Source: a bacterium
GTDB lineage: Bacteria > CG03
Direction of reading: 5' to 3'
Assembly: GCA_013791675.1 (NCBI GenBank)
Contig: VMTI01000220.1
Span: 1 to 29,810 of the forward strand
DNA length: 29,810 nucleotides
Shown here piece after piece: positions 1 to 12,700 of the stretch (the stretch's first letter is position 1; each line of letters starts with the position of its first letter). Both the position numbers and the translations under genes were made by a program. Under the pieces are notes generated by a model. The model worked only from the letters and a program-made list of their open reading frames with translations. It was not told the DNA's origin and did no database searches.

Positions 1-1
1 A

Positions 2-703
2 GTTACGAATATAAGCTATCACGGAACTTCTTCGTTTACGGCCACTATTAATGTATCTCCGACCTGTACAGCCGCGCTGGGGAATATAACGGTAAAAAAT
101 CCCGACGGCGGACAGATAACCGGCGCGAATCTGTTCACTGTTAATACAAAACCCGTGGTTACTTCCTGTGACCCCGGCCAGAGACCGCAGGGTTACGGTT
201 CCGGTACAATCAGCATAATCGGCAACGGATTTGATAAGCCGCCGAATGATACATGGCAGGTTTCGTTTAACACGACTTCCATAAAGGTAACCAATGTGTC
301 ATACATATCGGATACACAGCTTGATGCGGATGTAATAATTTATTCAACAGCCGGAGCTCAGAATTACAATGTTACGGTGATAAATCCGGACGGCGGAACG
401 GCAACCGGCGCGGGCAAATTCACCGTAAGCAACGGGCCTGCCGTAACATCACTGAACCTGAGCGAGAGGGGCAGGGGATGCGCGAATCAGGATATAAGAA
501 TTTACGGGAGTTATTTTCAGAGCGGAGCCACGGTGACGATTTCGGGCGCGAAGGTTAATTTTTCCTCAACCACATTTATAAGCGCCGGAGAACTTCAGAT
601 TATAATGAGTATTGATTACGATGCCGCTTTAGGAGCAAGGGATGTCACAGTGGTAAATCCTGATGGAGGCGTCAAGACTCTCGGAGGCGGCTTTACAGTG
701 GGG
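2..703 (+). repeat. Three IPT/TIG-like modules (first one truncated)
   Basis: Residues 1-234 hold one partial and two complete TIG-like (transcription-factor Ig) folds. Each ends in the family's typical strand: ITVKNPDGG near 86, VTVINPDGG near 374 and VTVVNPDGG near 644, followed by a G/F-T-V strand (LFTV, KFTV, GFTV). Boundaries are about 2-148, 149-436 and 437-703. The second and third start with PVVTSCDPG and PAVTSLNLS and hold the usual IxGxxF-like strand (IIGNGF, IYGSYF). Known: IPT/TIG domains are common in bacterial surface proteins. The cut first copy suggests more TIG modules upstream. This is the only TIG array in the window, and it passes directly into the Trp-rich array at about 704 with no linker. 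Confidence 0.85.
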
Positions 704-3700
704 AGCAATCCTGTTACAACGGTCGGGGCTCCCTGGAAATCCAGGCATAACGCCGCTTTAACAAAATCAACAGGGACATCGACAGCCGCTACGCAGAATG
801 TTTATATTTCGCTGAAGCAGAAATCCAATGAAAAGTGGTATAAAGAGGGTTCCGGTTTTACTGAGAGCATAGAGGAGTGGATTTCCGCCTCCTATACCGC
901 GGGAGCGAGCACATGGAGCTATGTATTGCCGGCGCTTAGCAATGGAACAAGTTACTATATAAGGACTTACGGCTTCGGTCAGAATGCCGGTAGAGAGCAG
1001 ACAGGAACCGGCGTAACTTTTACTTATGATACATCAATAAATCAGGCGGTTTTTACAAGGCCCGTTCATCTTGCGCATTATAATGCGGACAGCAACAAGC
1101 TTGATAATATATACGGAACTGCGGATTCCGATACGAGTTTTGTGGAATTCTGTATTCGTGATTACGGCCTTGCTGCAAATACAACTTATTGGAACGGCTC
1201 CGCCTGGGTTGCGTCCGGTTCCGATTTATATTTTAACATAAATGACCCTTCTCCGAATAACTGGTCTTACTCTTTTTCAACAAATAACTGGACAAACGGC
1301 CACAAATACAATGTAAAAGCAAGGCCGACGGATATTGCCGATAACCAGGCCGCCGCCTCCGGCAAGGATTTCTGGATTGATTATGAAATTCCCGTCTCAA
1401 CAATCACCTCCCCGGCAAACGGGGTGTATAACAATATGGCGGCAATTTCAGGCCCTTTGCATGACAAACCGTCTATCGGCGCGGTGACGGATGTGGAAAT
1501 CTATATTTTCAGAAAATACGACTCATATTATTTTGACGGAACCGGCTGGTTTGACAGCATAAGGTGGATTGACGCGACAACTTTCGACCAGACAGGCTGG
1601 TCATATACCGTGCCCACGCCGACAAACACTTTTACCGATGAATACAGCGATGACGGTTATGATATAAAGGTGAGGGCAACAGACAAGGCGGGAAATTCGG
1701 AGTGCAGCGCCGACGGTACCTCAAAAACGACAAAAGTCGTAATTACATGGGACGACACGAAACCGCAGACAAGCATAACCTATCCTGCCGAAGGAATGGA
1801 TGTAAACTGGTCAACCCTGACTATAAGAGGAAATTTTACCGAATTGAACGCTATGGATTACATAAAGATAAGCGTTTACAACACCAGCGCCGCTAAAGGG
1901 TGGACAGGCGCCGCATGGACAACCGGTCAGAAATGGGTGTCTATTCCCTCCGCGCAGGTTTTTACATCCTCATGGACATATTCTGTGATTTATGACCTTG
2001 CCGGCTGGTTAAGCGGTAATTTTGAAGTTAACACAATGGGAAAGGACAACGCGGGGCCGAATAATAATCTGGAAGCGCCCGGCTCCACAACGACTTTCAG
2101 CGTTGATTTTACGCCCCCGGTCAGTAATATCGTTACTTTACCCGCGAATGTGTCATGGCAGAATGATTCAATGACTTCTTATACGGGCACAGCGGGAGAT
2201 GATACCAATGGAACGGGGATTTCTAAAGTATATTTAAAAATCAGGGATTTAACGCGGGGTACAACTTTCTGGAATGGCTCACTATGGGTTAATGATCCCG
2301 CGCAAAATACATGGGCAATTCTGGAAGATGACGCGCCGATTACCTCATGGACTTACGGAGACACGGAGTCCTTCCCCGGCCACACTCAGCAGCATGCTTA
2401 TGAAATCACGCCTAAGGCGGTAGATGTCGCGGGGAATGAAAATACCGGTGCTGTTTATAAGTTCTGGTACGATATAAAAAAACCGACAAGCGCGATAAAT
2501 TTTCCGGCGGAAGGCGGTATATATACCGTAAAATCAGTTCCCGGAGTGGAAGGATGGGCTTATGATTTGCCCATAAGTTCAAATACATTAGATGAGACAA
2601 AAGGCGCGAAAGTTCAAATTCTTATTTATGACAAAACGGACGTTGATTATTATCAAGGCGCCGGCTTATGGCTCGGTTCCCCCCAATGGCTTGACTGCGC
2701 GTGGGATATCTGGATTTCCACCTATTTCATAAGGCAGTGGACATACGCCTTGCCCGCGCTTGAGAACGGAGATGAATATCAGATTATTTCCAGGGCAAGA
2801 GACGCGTCGGGAAGTTATGATGTTATGCTGGATACTGTAAATTTTACCTGCAACGATTCATATCCTGAAACCCGGATTACAATGCCGAAAGGCGGAACGA
2901 ATGTGGGGCTGTGCGTTATAAATGTCTCAACGACTATAGGGAAGATTCAGGGTGAGGCGCACTGCAGCGGGGCGGGCATAACCAAGGTTGAGATCGCAAT
3001 GGTTTACCGCGATGGCGGCGCATGGCATTATTATGACTGGATTGCCAATAACTGGAATGCGGGCGCCTGGCAGTGGGAAGAGGTGGCCTATCCCACGACG
3101 AATAAGGGATATTTTGAAAAGGATTTAGCGGGTGTGGCCATGAAAGAAACCGAAGGATTCCCTGTAACCATAAGAGCAAAAGCTACCGCCGGCTCTATTG
3201 AATCCCCTGCTATGGGGAATAGGATTACTCCTTATGAAGAAGAGTGCCATTCATGGGCGAGTTTGCCCGGCCACGGAAAAATAACAGGAGGCCCTAGCCA
3301 GTTCGGAGGCAAAATCAATGCCGGCAAGGGGAATACCGTTGTTTCAAACGGCGTGGATGTCTGTATTCAGAAGATTATAACAAGTCCTTCGGGCTCAAAT
3401 GACGGCGATGTATGGGATGCGGAGGATGATGATAAATACTGGAACTGGCAGACAGGAACCTGGGTTGATGCGCAGGCGTTGGCAACATGGTCAACAGGCA
3501 CGGTGACCGGCCCCGATGCCGGCACCGACAACCTCTATTCATGGACAATAAATATATCGGCGACGCCCGGAGAATGGAATTATGTAGCGTGGGAGACCGA
3601 CCTTTATTACAGGATTCTGACAAAGACCGGTAATAGTTATCCTGATAATGAAGATTCTCCCTCCGGCGGCATGGTGGTTATTGTGGACACTGTGCCCGCG

Positions 3701-6700
3701 AACTCAATTGTCAATGTTCCGGGCAACGGGGCGACATTTAAGGATTTAAATACAATCTCAGGTACAGCGTATGACGCTGTGGCGGGTGTGAAGGCAAGCG
3801 GAGTGGAACTCAGGATAAAGTATATTGACGCGCCCGCGACTTATTATTGGACTGTTGGCGGGTCAAGCTGGGCAAAACACGAAGTGTGGAATCCCATAAC
3901 AAACAGCGCGGGCGGCGGCGGCGATATCGTTAACTGGTCATGGGCGTCTTCAGGAGTCAATTGGCTAAACAGTTTTGATTTTATTATTCAATCAAGGGTA
4001 TCGGACAATGGCAATAACCTTGAGTCGCCTCCCAAGGCAGGGCCAACCGTAACCTGCGACAGGGGCGGCCCAACAACCGTAATTACTGCGCCGCCGACCG
4101 CTAAAATTTATAACTTCACGGGAGCGAACTTTACGGTTTCAGGAACCGCAGGCGATGTCCTGTCTTCTGTAAATAAGGTGGAGGTACGGGTTTTTGCAAA
4201 CGGGAAATATCTGCAGTCGGCATCCGGTGCCGGCGCGGCCGCATGGGACACCCCTGCGCAGTGGCTCGATGCGGGTAATATCGTATGGAACATCTCATTG
4301 TCCACAAGAGCATGGTCCGACGGCGGCTGGGATTTGAATAATATCGTATCAACAATTACCTCGCGGGCTACGGATTCTCTGGGGAATATCGGGGCCGTTT
4401 CGGCGCCGGTATGGTTTATGTTTGATAATGAAGCCCCTGTTTCGGTTGTATCAAAACCCACAACCCTTAATAATCACAATTACAATGACACGACTGAGAA
4501 TATAGCCATGATTTACGGCACAGTGTCGGATAACCAGCAATATAAAAAAGTTTTTGTACAGATACAGCAAGGCACTCTTGATTCTTACTGGAAATCGACA
4601 ATAACCGACTGGGTTTCCGGCGGCTACTGGAACGATGCGGTAATTCACACTTCATCGTGGACATTCAAGGATATTCCCACATGGGTTAATCAATGGACAT
4701 ACGGCGTGTGGAGTTACGGCGTGGATGTCGCCACAAACACAGGGCCGAAGCCCGGCGATGAACGCCGTTTCCAATTTGATATTATTCCGCCGACATCGGA
4801 TGTGACGGAACCTCCGGACGGATCTTATAGAAAAACTCCCCCTGATATTACGGGAACTTCAAATGATGCGGAAACAGGGATAAAAGACGTTAAGGTAATG
4901 ATAAAGTATCTTGACGGGGGAGCGACATATTACTGGAATACGGTTAACTGGGCCACTCCCCAGGTATGGATGAATGTCACCAATCCGCTCGCGAGCCCCT
5001 GGTCAATGACAGGAGAGCCCGGGGCCGGCCAATATACTCCCGGAAGAATATACAGGGTTGTTTCCCGCGCCGCTGACACAAAAAGCTCGGATGCGGCGCC
5101 CACGGGCTGTCTTAATTATGAAAGTTATTCCGCAAAATGGAATGAATACATCTGGGATGTTAAAATTCCGACGGCTTCCATCACGTACCCGGTTCAAAAT
5201 GGTTATATCTCTCAAACGGGTGACATTAAGGGGACTTCTTATGACGCTACAGGAGCAACATATACTGTTCCGGGCAAAATTGTGTCCGCGGGAAAGGTTG
5301 ATGAAGTGTGGGTAAAGTTGTGGAAACTGAGCGGCGCGGCGACTTATTACTGGGATAATTATACCGCTTCGCCCAATACCTGGACAACGTCGGTTTGCTG
5401 GTCGACGGCGACTTTATCCGCAGACGCGACTTCATGGGCGCTGCCCCGCCCCGTATGGGAAACAAAGGAGTACCGGGCAACAGCCAAGGCAAAGGATAAA
5501 GCGGGAAACTGGCAGACAATATTTTCCACCATCGTGTTTAACGGAGATTTTGCGGCCCCCAACTCTTATATCACAAAACCGGAACACAATCAGAGCTATG
5601 ATGTAATGGACGTCATCACAGGGACCTCCTCCGATGAGAATGAAATGAATTATGTCAGATTGTACATAAGAAATGATGAAGCGGGCGATCCGAGGTACAA
5701 TTACTGCTGGAATGGTTCAACATGGACCGCGGCAAATCCGTACTGGCTTACGGATACGTCGCACTCCTGGCCGAACTGGCAATATGATGTAAGTTATCCC
5801 ACAAACGCGTGGGAAAGCGGAAAGTATTATTATGTAGTGTCTCATGGATTTGATAAAGCAAATAACGAAGAGGATGCCGCGGGCGGCGAAACCCCGGGGC
5901 AGAATAAAAATAGATTCAGATATGTCGCTCCGGCCCAGACGTTCAAGGTAACCGTAGGGACGAATCCGGTTGCGGGCGCGCAGTATGATTTAACGGTGGA
6001 GGCATGGAATTTAGACGGACAGCAGACTGCGTTGGGTTATACAGGGCAGATAAAATTCACATCTCCTTCAGGAATCGGTTTTACAATGACGCCCGGAAGC
6101 TACACTTTTATTCCTTCCGACAACGGCGTTCATGTTTTTTCCGCATCTATTTCATCAGGGCCTGTTTTTAAAACGCCTCTCGGGGCGGGCACATGGAAGG
6201 TGTATGATGATGAAACCTACGCTTCGGAAATCTCAACGACAATTACGATAAACATAAAACCGGGCGCGTTAAACCACTTTAATTTATCGCAATTGCCGGC
6301 CAATGTTATTGCCGGAGCCGCAAAAGATATTAAAGTTACCGCGATTGATATTTGCGGAAACACAAAAACTGATTGCGATTCCACGATCACATTTACATGG
6401 GGGAGCGATCAGGACACGCAGGCGTCTTATCCCGGGGATTATGCATTTAATGCGGGTGATAACGGGGAGCATCTGTTTTCATCAACCGTGACTTTTAAGA
6501 CGGCAAATATAGGCCCCGGAAACACCTCAAATAACGGCTGGGATTTTAGAGTTGAGGATAAAGCGGATGCCGGAAAATTCGGGTTAGTTTCAAACATCAT
6601 CTGCTTCCCGGGATTCAAATCGCAATTTGGGGTAACGGCCTCGACAGGTCCGTGGACGGCGGGCGTAGGGAAGGCGACGGTGACGGTTGAGGCGGTGGAT

Positions 6701-9700
6701 GCGTTCGGGAACAGGTGTTCCACGGGAACGAATATATACAATAAAACAATGACAAAAAAGGTCTCTTTTACTTCTTACGCGGATTCAGGGGACGGTGCGT
6801 CAAAGACACGTTTCGGGAATGCGCTGCTTCCGACCAGCTATATGTTTACGACAGGCTCCGGCTCCGATAACGGCTATCATGTGTTTAACGCGACGGCAAG
6901 TTTCAGGAGAATAAGCGGCAACGCGGCAATAACCGCGACTGATAATGACGCAATTACCGGTCAGCAGACGGGAATAAAGGTAAACGCGGCCGCTATACAT
7001 CATTACGATGTTTCCATGACGACTTCCGCTACGGCGGGCGTATGGTATGATGTGCTGATCACGGCTCGGGATCAATATAATAACCTGAAAGAGTACGGTG
7101 CGAATATAACTTTTGAAAGTTCTCTCGCGGGAGGCGACTGGGACAACAAAGGCGTTTACACTCTTCCCGGCTCCGGACAGGGAACAGCTTCGCAGTGGAT
7201 TCAACTCAAAAAGACGGGTTCCGGAATCTGGGTGAAAGGGAAAGACGCCGCCCTGTATGAAGGCAGTCAGACGGGGATAGGGGTTGTGGCGGGAGCCGTT
7301 CATCATCTGAGGGCGTCGGGTTATCCGCCATCCGTTACCGCCGGCGAGACCGGCAAATATGTTTATGTGAAGGCCGAGGACGCGTATAATAACCAGTATT
7401 ACCACTATACGGGCACGGCGACGCTCAGTTCAAACTGCCCCGATGTTTCCTATCCTTTCGGCAACACTTACGATTTTTCGGATCCCAACCCCGAGGGCGG
7501 CCAGCCGATTTCGGTTGTTTTTAATAAATCGGGCACATGGAAGATATACGCCAGTGACGAAGATAATTACAGTATCAAATTCGGCACCCAGAGCGGCATA
7601 CAGGTCAAGCCCGCCCAGGCGGTGAAGTTCGCGGTGACGGCTTCAACGAATCAGACATTCGGAGAGTCCTATTCCGTAACTGTGGAAGCGCTTGATACAA
7701 ATAATAACAGGGCGACGGATTATGACGGCAAAATCCATTTCACTTCTGACGGAACGCCTGTTGATTTTCCCGCCGATTACAGATTCACCTCGGGATATAC
7801 CGGCGCCGATCAGGGGATTCGCACTTTTACATATGAACTCAGCTTTTCAACCCGCGGATCATGGTATGTGAGCGCGGAGGATATCGCGGGTGATAGCCTC
7901 GGCTATGGCGGAGCATCCGACGGCATAACCGGCCAGCAGTCAGGGATTTATGTGACAACCCGTCCCGACTCAAAATTGACATTTCCCGCTCACGGCGACA
8001 ATATAAACGCTCTCACGCCTCCCGCGATCGCCGGTACTCTTTACGACGATGAGAGCGTCATTGAACTGAAAATAAAAATCCTCAAAGGTTCAGACCAATG
8101 GAATGAATCTATTTCCAATTGGGTTTCGTATGAATACTGGAACGTTTGTAATATTTATCCGTCTTCATGGACATATACCGCCACATCCCCCGGCTGGATA
8201 TCCGGCGGAAATTTTAAAATCGTTTCAAAGGCAAAGGACAACAAAAATAATTTTGATGTAAATCTTACGACAATAACATTTCTCTTTGACAATGACGCGC
8301 CCATTACCGTTTTCACCGACCCCGTGCAGGACGGACACAGGAACACCGTCCCGTTCAGAATAGAGGGCACGGCGGCGGACGAGCCCGCGACTAATTCGGG
8401 GCTTTCAGAATTAAAAATAAAAATTGCGCAGATGAGGCCTCCCACTCTTACCGCCGGCGCGACTTATTACTGGGATGATTTTACGAAAGCATGGGTAACT
8501 AACCCCGCATGGAGTTCAAATGATGCGGGGGAATACTGGATTTCCAACACAACTCCAACATGGGGCACTCCATCCGACGGTTTATGGTATAAAATTTTTG
8601 CGTACCACAAAGATTTCGCCGGAAATATAGAGAGTACAAAAACCGTGACATTTATATATGACAAAACAGCGCCGGACTCATATCTGGCGAAACCGGTAAA
8701 TCCTTTTGAGAGCGATGTGTCTCTCGGCAAAATATGGGGAACAGCCGTTGATCATCCGGATGCGCCTTATTGGAATTCGGGGCTGGGCAGCGTCCAGGTG
8801 CGGATTTCTTCCGGTACAGGCACGGGGATCTACTGGAACGGTTCCGTGTGGCAGAGTTTAAGCCCCGAGGCCGCCTGGCAGAACGCTTCGCTGTGGACTT
8901 CTTCATGGACATATACTGCGGGTGTGCCGGCGTGTTTTTCGGAAGGTTTGACTTATGTGGTGAATTCCCGCGCGAAAGACAACACAACTTCCGACGGGGC
9001 TTCCAATCCCAATGTAGAGGTTTCAATAACGACACAGACTTTTATTTATGACACTGCCGAACCGCAGTCCTGGATGACCGTTCCCGCCGAGGCGACAATT
9101 TATGAAGTAATGAATACTATTTACGGAACGGCTTCCGATACGGCGCCCGGGACTCTTGCCAATGTGAAAATAAAGATAAAGCAGATTTCCGGAGGCAGTT
9201 ACACCGGGCAGTTCTGGGACTGGGGAACTTCCGGCTGGACTCTCACGCCTTCGCAGGAATGGTGTGATGCGATAACTCCAACGGGCGAGAACTGGAGCAA
9301 GAATACCTCCGCGCTCGTTTGGGAGGCCACGGCCGCCGGCGTTGAGTATTACACTTATTTCAGAGCGGCTGATCAGGCGGGCAATATTGAGGCGGAAGAT
9401 TATCATTCATGGACATTCAAGTCCCCGTATCCGGATACTGTCGTAACGAGCCTTCTGGGCACGGACTTGAACCCTAATTATTATTTCAAGCCCTCTCAGA
9501 TACAGGGAACGGCGGATCAGTACACAACGGCGGACAGCGTGTGGGTCATCCTCTCCTCGGCGCCGTCTTACGGGACTTACTGGAACAACGGCACGGAATC
9601 ATGGGGGGCGTCCGACGCGGGGAATCTTGTTGACACCCCCACGGGGGTTTTTCCCGCCGGCAACCCGTGGACATTTACCATTTCAACAAAAGCCTGGTCG

Positions 9701-12700
9701 GACGGGGTCAAATATATGGTGAAATCAAAGGGCGCCGGCCCCGCCGGCGACGAGCAGGATCTGACAGACAGATATTTTGTCATTGACCAGACAAAACCGG
9801 ATTCGGAGACGACAAATCCTTCCGACGGAGATCACGATATGACGCTCTATCAGATTTTGGGTACTTCATGGGACTATGCGCTTGGTAAAGTGGGTGGTGT
9901 TGAAATAAGAATTCAGAACGCCTCACTCGGTTATTATCAGGAAGGATCCTGGAGCGGTTCCGCTTACTGGATAAGCTGTTTGCCGGTTGATGGGAATTTT
10001 AACTCTATAAGCGAGCTCTGGAAATGGGATGTTGACTATCCGACGGAGTGCTGGAAACTGGACGGAACCTACTCAATAGAGTCCCGAGCTAAAGATAAGG
10101 TCACGCCTTCGGCTAATGTTGAGCCGTCACCCTATTACAGCGCCGGCATTATCATTGACAATTCCCCGCCGTCGTCCTGGATGATTGCCCCGACAACCTA
10201 CACATATTACTATAACAGCCTCGCGTTGATCAAAGGAACAGGCGCCGACGACGCTCCCGGAGTATGGGATGATATAAAATTCCGGATACTGAATGCCGAC
10301 ACAACCAGATACTGGGACGGCGGAACCTGGAATGTCATCCCTCAGTGGCTTTATAAAAGTGATCCCGATATGAGCATCTGGTCTTCCTCATGGACATACG
10401 CCGGTGTCAGCTGGCAGTCGGGTTATGAATACCGTCTGACCGAATCCGGCATTGACCGGGCGGGAAATGTTGAAACATCCTCTCATACGGCATATATTCT
10501 TTACGATGATAAGAAGCCCCTTTCGGGCGGCACTCAGCCGTCTCCCGCGGCCAGTTATAACGTTCTTGATGAAATAAGAGGCACAGCCGCAGATTATACC
10601 GTAGGCCAGCTGCGGGTCTCTGATGTTAAGGGCGTTAAAGCCGCTTACAGAAGGATAAGCGAACCAACCACCGGTTACTGGAATCAGAGCGGCTGGACGG
10701 GCACGGCCCCCATGTGGTTTGACGCAGGTTACGCGAAGGCGACGGATGTCTGGGTTGAAGACGGCGAAAACCCCTTTGACAATGTTACGGCTCCTCCCGA
10801 CGGGACTTATCAGGCGGTTATCCGCTCTTATGATGAGGCAGGCAATTTCCAGACGAGTTACACGACCGTCACATTCAGCTGGGATTTATCAAAGCCGACA
10901 TTCACGATTGTCTCACCCTCGACTGCGGCGGCTGTAAAAATAATGGACACCGCGCTTTTGCTCGGCGAGAAGATGGCGGTCGGCGAAACAAAAGTCATTT
11001 TTTACGCTGAAAGCGGATGGAACGGGGAGACGGTAAATTCTTCATACACGGCAATACTGAACGCCGCGCAGGTCCTGGAACTGGGCCAGCAGACAATACC
11101 GCAGGCGCAGTTTGACGGCACGCTCATTAACGGAAATAAGTATAAAGTAAAAATAACCGGGTCTGACCTTGCCGGCAATGAAGACGACGGCTCATGGTAT
11201 CATTCCGGAATCATTTTTGATCTGACGACGCCTGCTGCTTATTTCAGTTACCCCTATAAATACGACCATTCCTCAATGACCGTCGTTTCCGGAACGGCGA
11301 AGGATGATCCCGTCGTAGCCGGGGCTTTCGCCAGCGGGGTTGATTTGGGCGAAATAAAAATAACGCGCGATCCCAACGGAACGGCTTCCTGGTGGGACGG
11401 CGTTAAATGGCAGGGCGGCGCCTTGTGGCTCGCCGCATCCGGGGAAACGGCCTGGACTTATAATGTGGGTATCGCCACCGCTTTCCAGCACGGGATTGAG
11501 TACAGGCTTGATGTCCGGGCGAATGATGATGCCGGCAACACCCAGCCAACGCCTTCAAATTATGTTTTCAGAATTGACACCGCGCCGCCTGCGGGAACTA
11601 TAAATTACCCCGTAAACGGCAATTTTTACAACACGATGACCAGTCTTTCGGGTTCGGCGTCGGACGCTCTTTCCGGCCTTGTCGCCGGTTCCGTCAAAAT
11701 CCAGATAAAGAAAAATGACGCGCCTATCCAGTACTGGGGCGGCGCCGCGTGGAACAACGATCCGCAATGGGTGACGGCATCCTGGGCCGCCGGTTCATGG
11801 AGTTACGCTTCGGGCCCGAACACCGCGAAGCTCGGCGAGCACGATGACGGTACCGAATATAAAGTGAACGCCCGTATCACGGACAAGGCGGGGAATTCCT
11901 ATAACGCGGCCGAAAAAACTTTTTATAACGATGTCGTGGGGCCTGCCGCGGCGATAACGAGCGTCGCTGATGGCGGTTATTATAATTCATCAACGCTTTC
12001 AGACATTGACGGGACAGCTTCCGGGACTCCCGCGGAAGTGTCAAAAGTGGAGATCGTCATCAGGCAGGAAGATGATTTCTGGAACGATGTGACAGAATTA
12101 TGGCAGGCCTCGGCGAAATGGATCACCGCGTATTCGACGACGACCACTCCCTATGAGGTGTGGCATGTGACGGGAATCAACTGGATAGACGGCATAGAGC
12201 ATCATATATGGATGAGGGTTGCGGATGAGGCGGGGAACCTCGTAAAATACAATCACGCCACGCAAACGGACATAACGGACGATATAAATTATTACGCGGC
12301 TTTTACCTATGATGCAACCAACCCGTCTTCCGTGGTGTCTTTCCCGGGGAATCAGGTATATTATAATGTCAAAAACTCAACTTTTTCCGGGACGGCGTCG
12401 GATTATTCCCCCGGATCGGGCGTCTCATATGTGAAGACAAGGATCCAGAGGGCTTCGGACGGCAAGTGGTGGAGGGGCACCTTTTGGGGTGACACGCGGG
12501 AACTTACAGCCGACTTTACGCCGCCTTCCGCCTGGGAATATTATGTGAATCCCGCTAATGTCAACACTTTCTACGAAGTTTCCCAGGAAAAATATATTCT
12601 TTTCTCCGTCGCTTACGACTTTTCCGGAAATATAGAAGTACTGACGGGCAAATGCACTTTCTATTATGATGTTGTCGCTCCGACTACATCGGTGAAACTT

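Noticed and set aside
2858..3688. Frameshift or pseudogene scar at the irregular double module
   Set aside because: The frame stays open and the normal module pattern resumes in the same frame on both sides, so an in-frame insertion or divergence fits better.
5058..5315. Short + strand ORFs in the other two frames (also at 1702, 8770, 15210, 15606, 15900 and elsewhere)
   Set aside because: They are out-of-frame readings of the giant gene, have no ribosome-binding context and give basic, low-complexity peptides.
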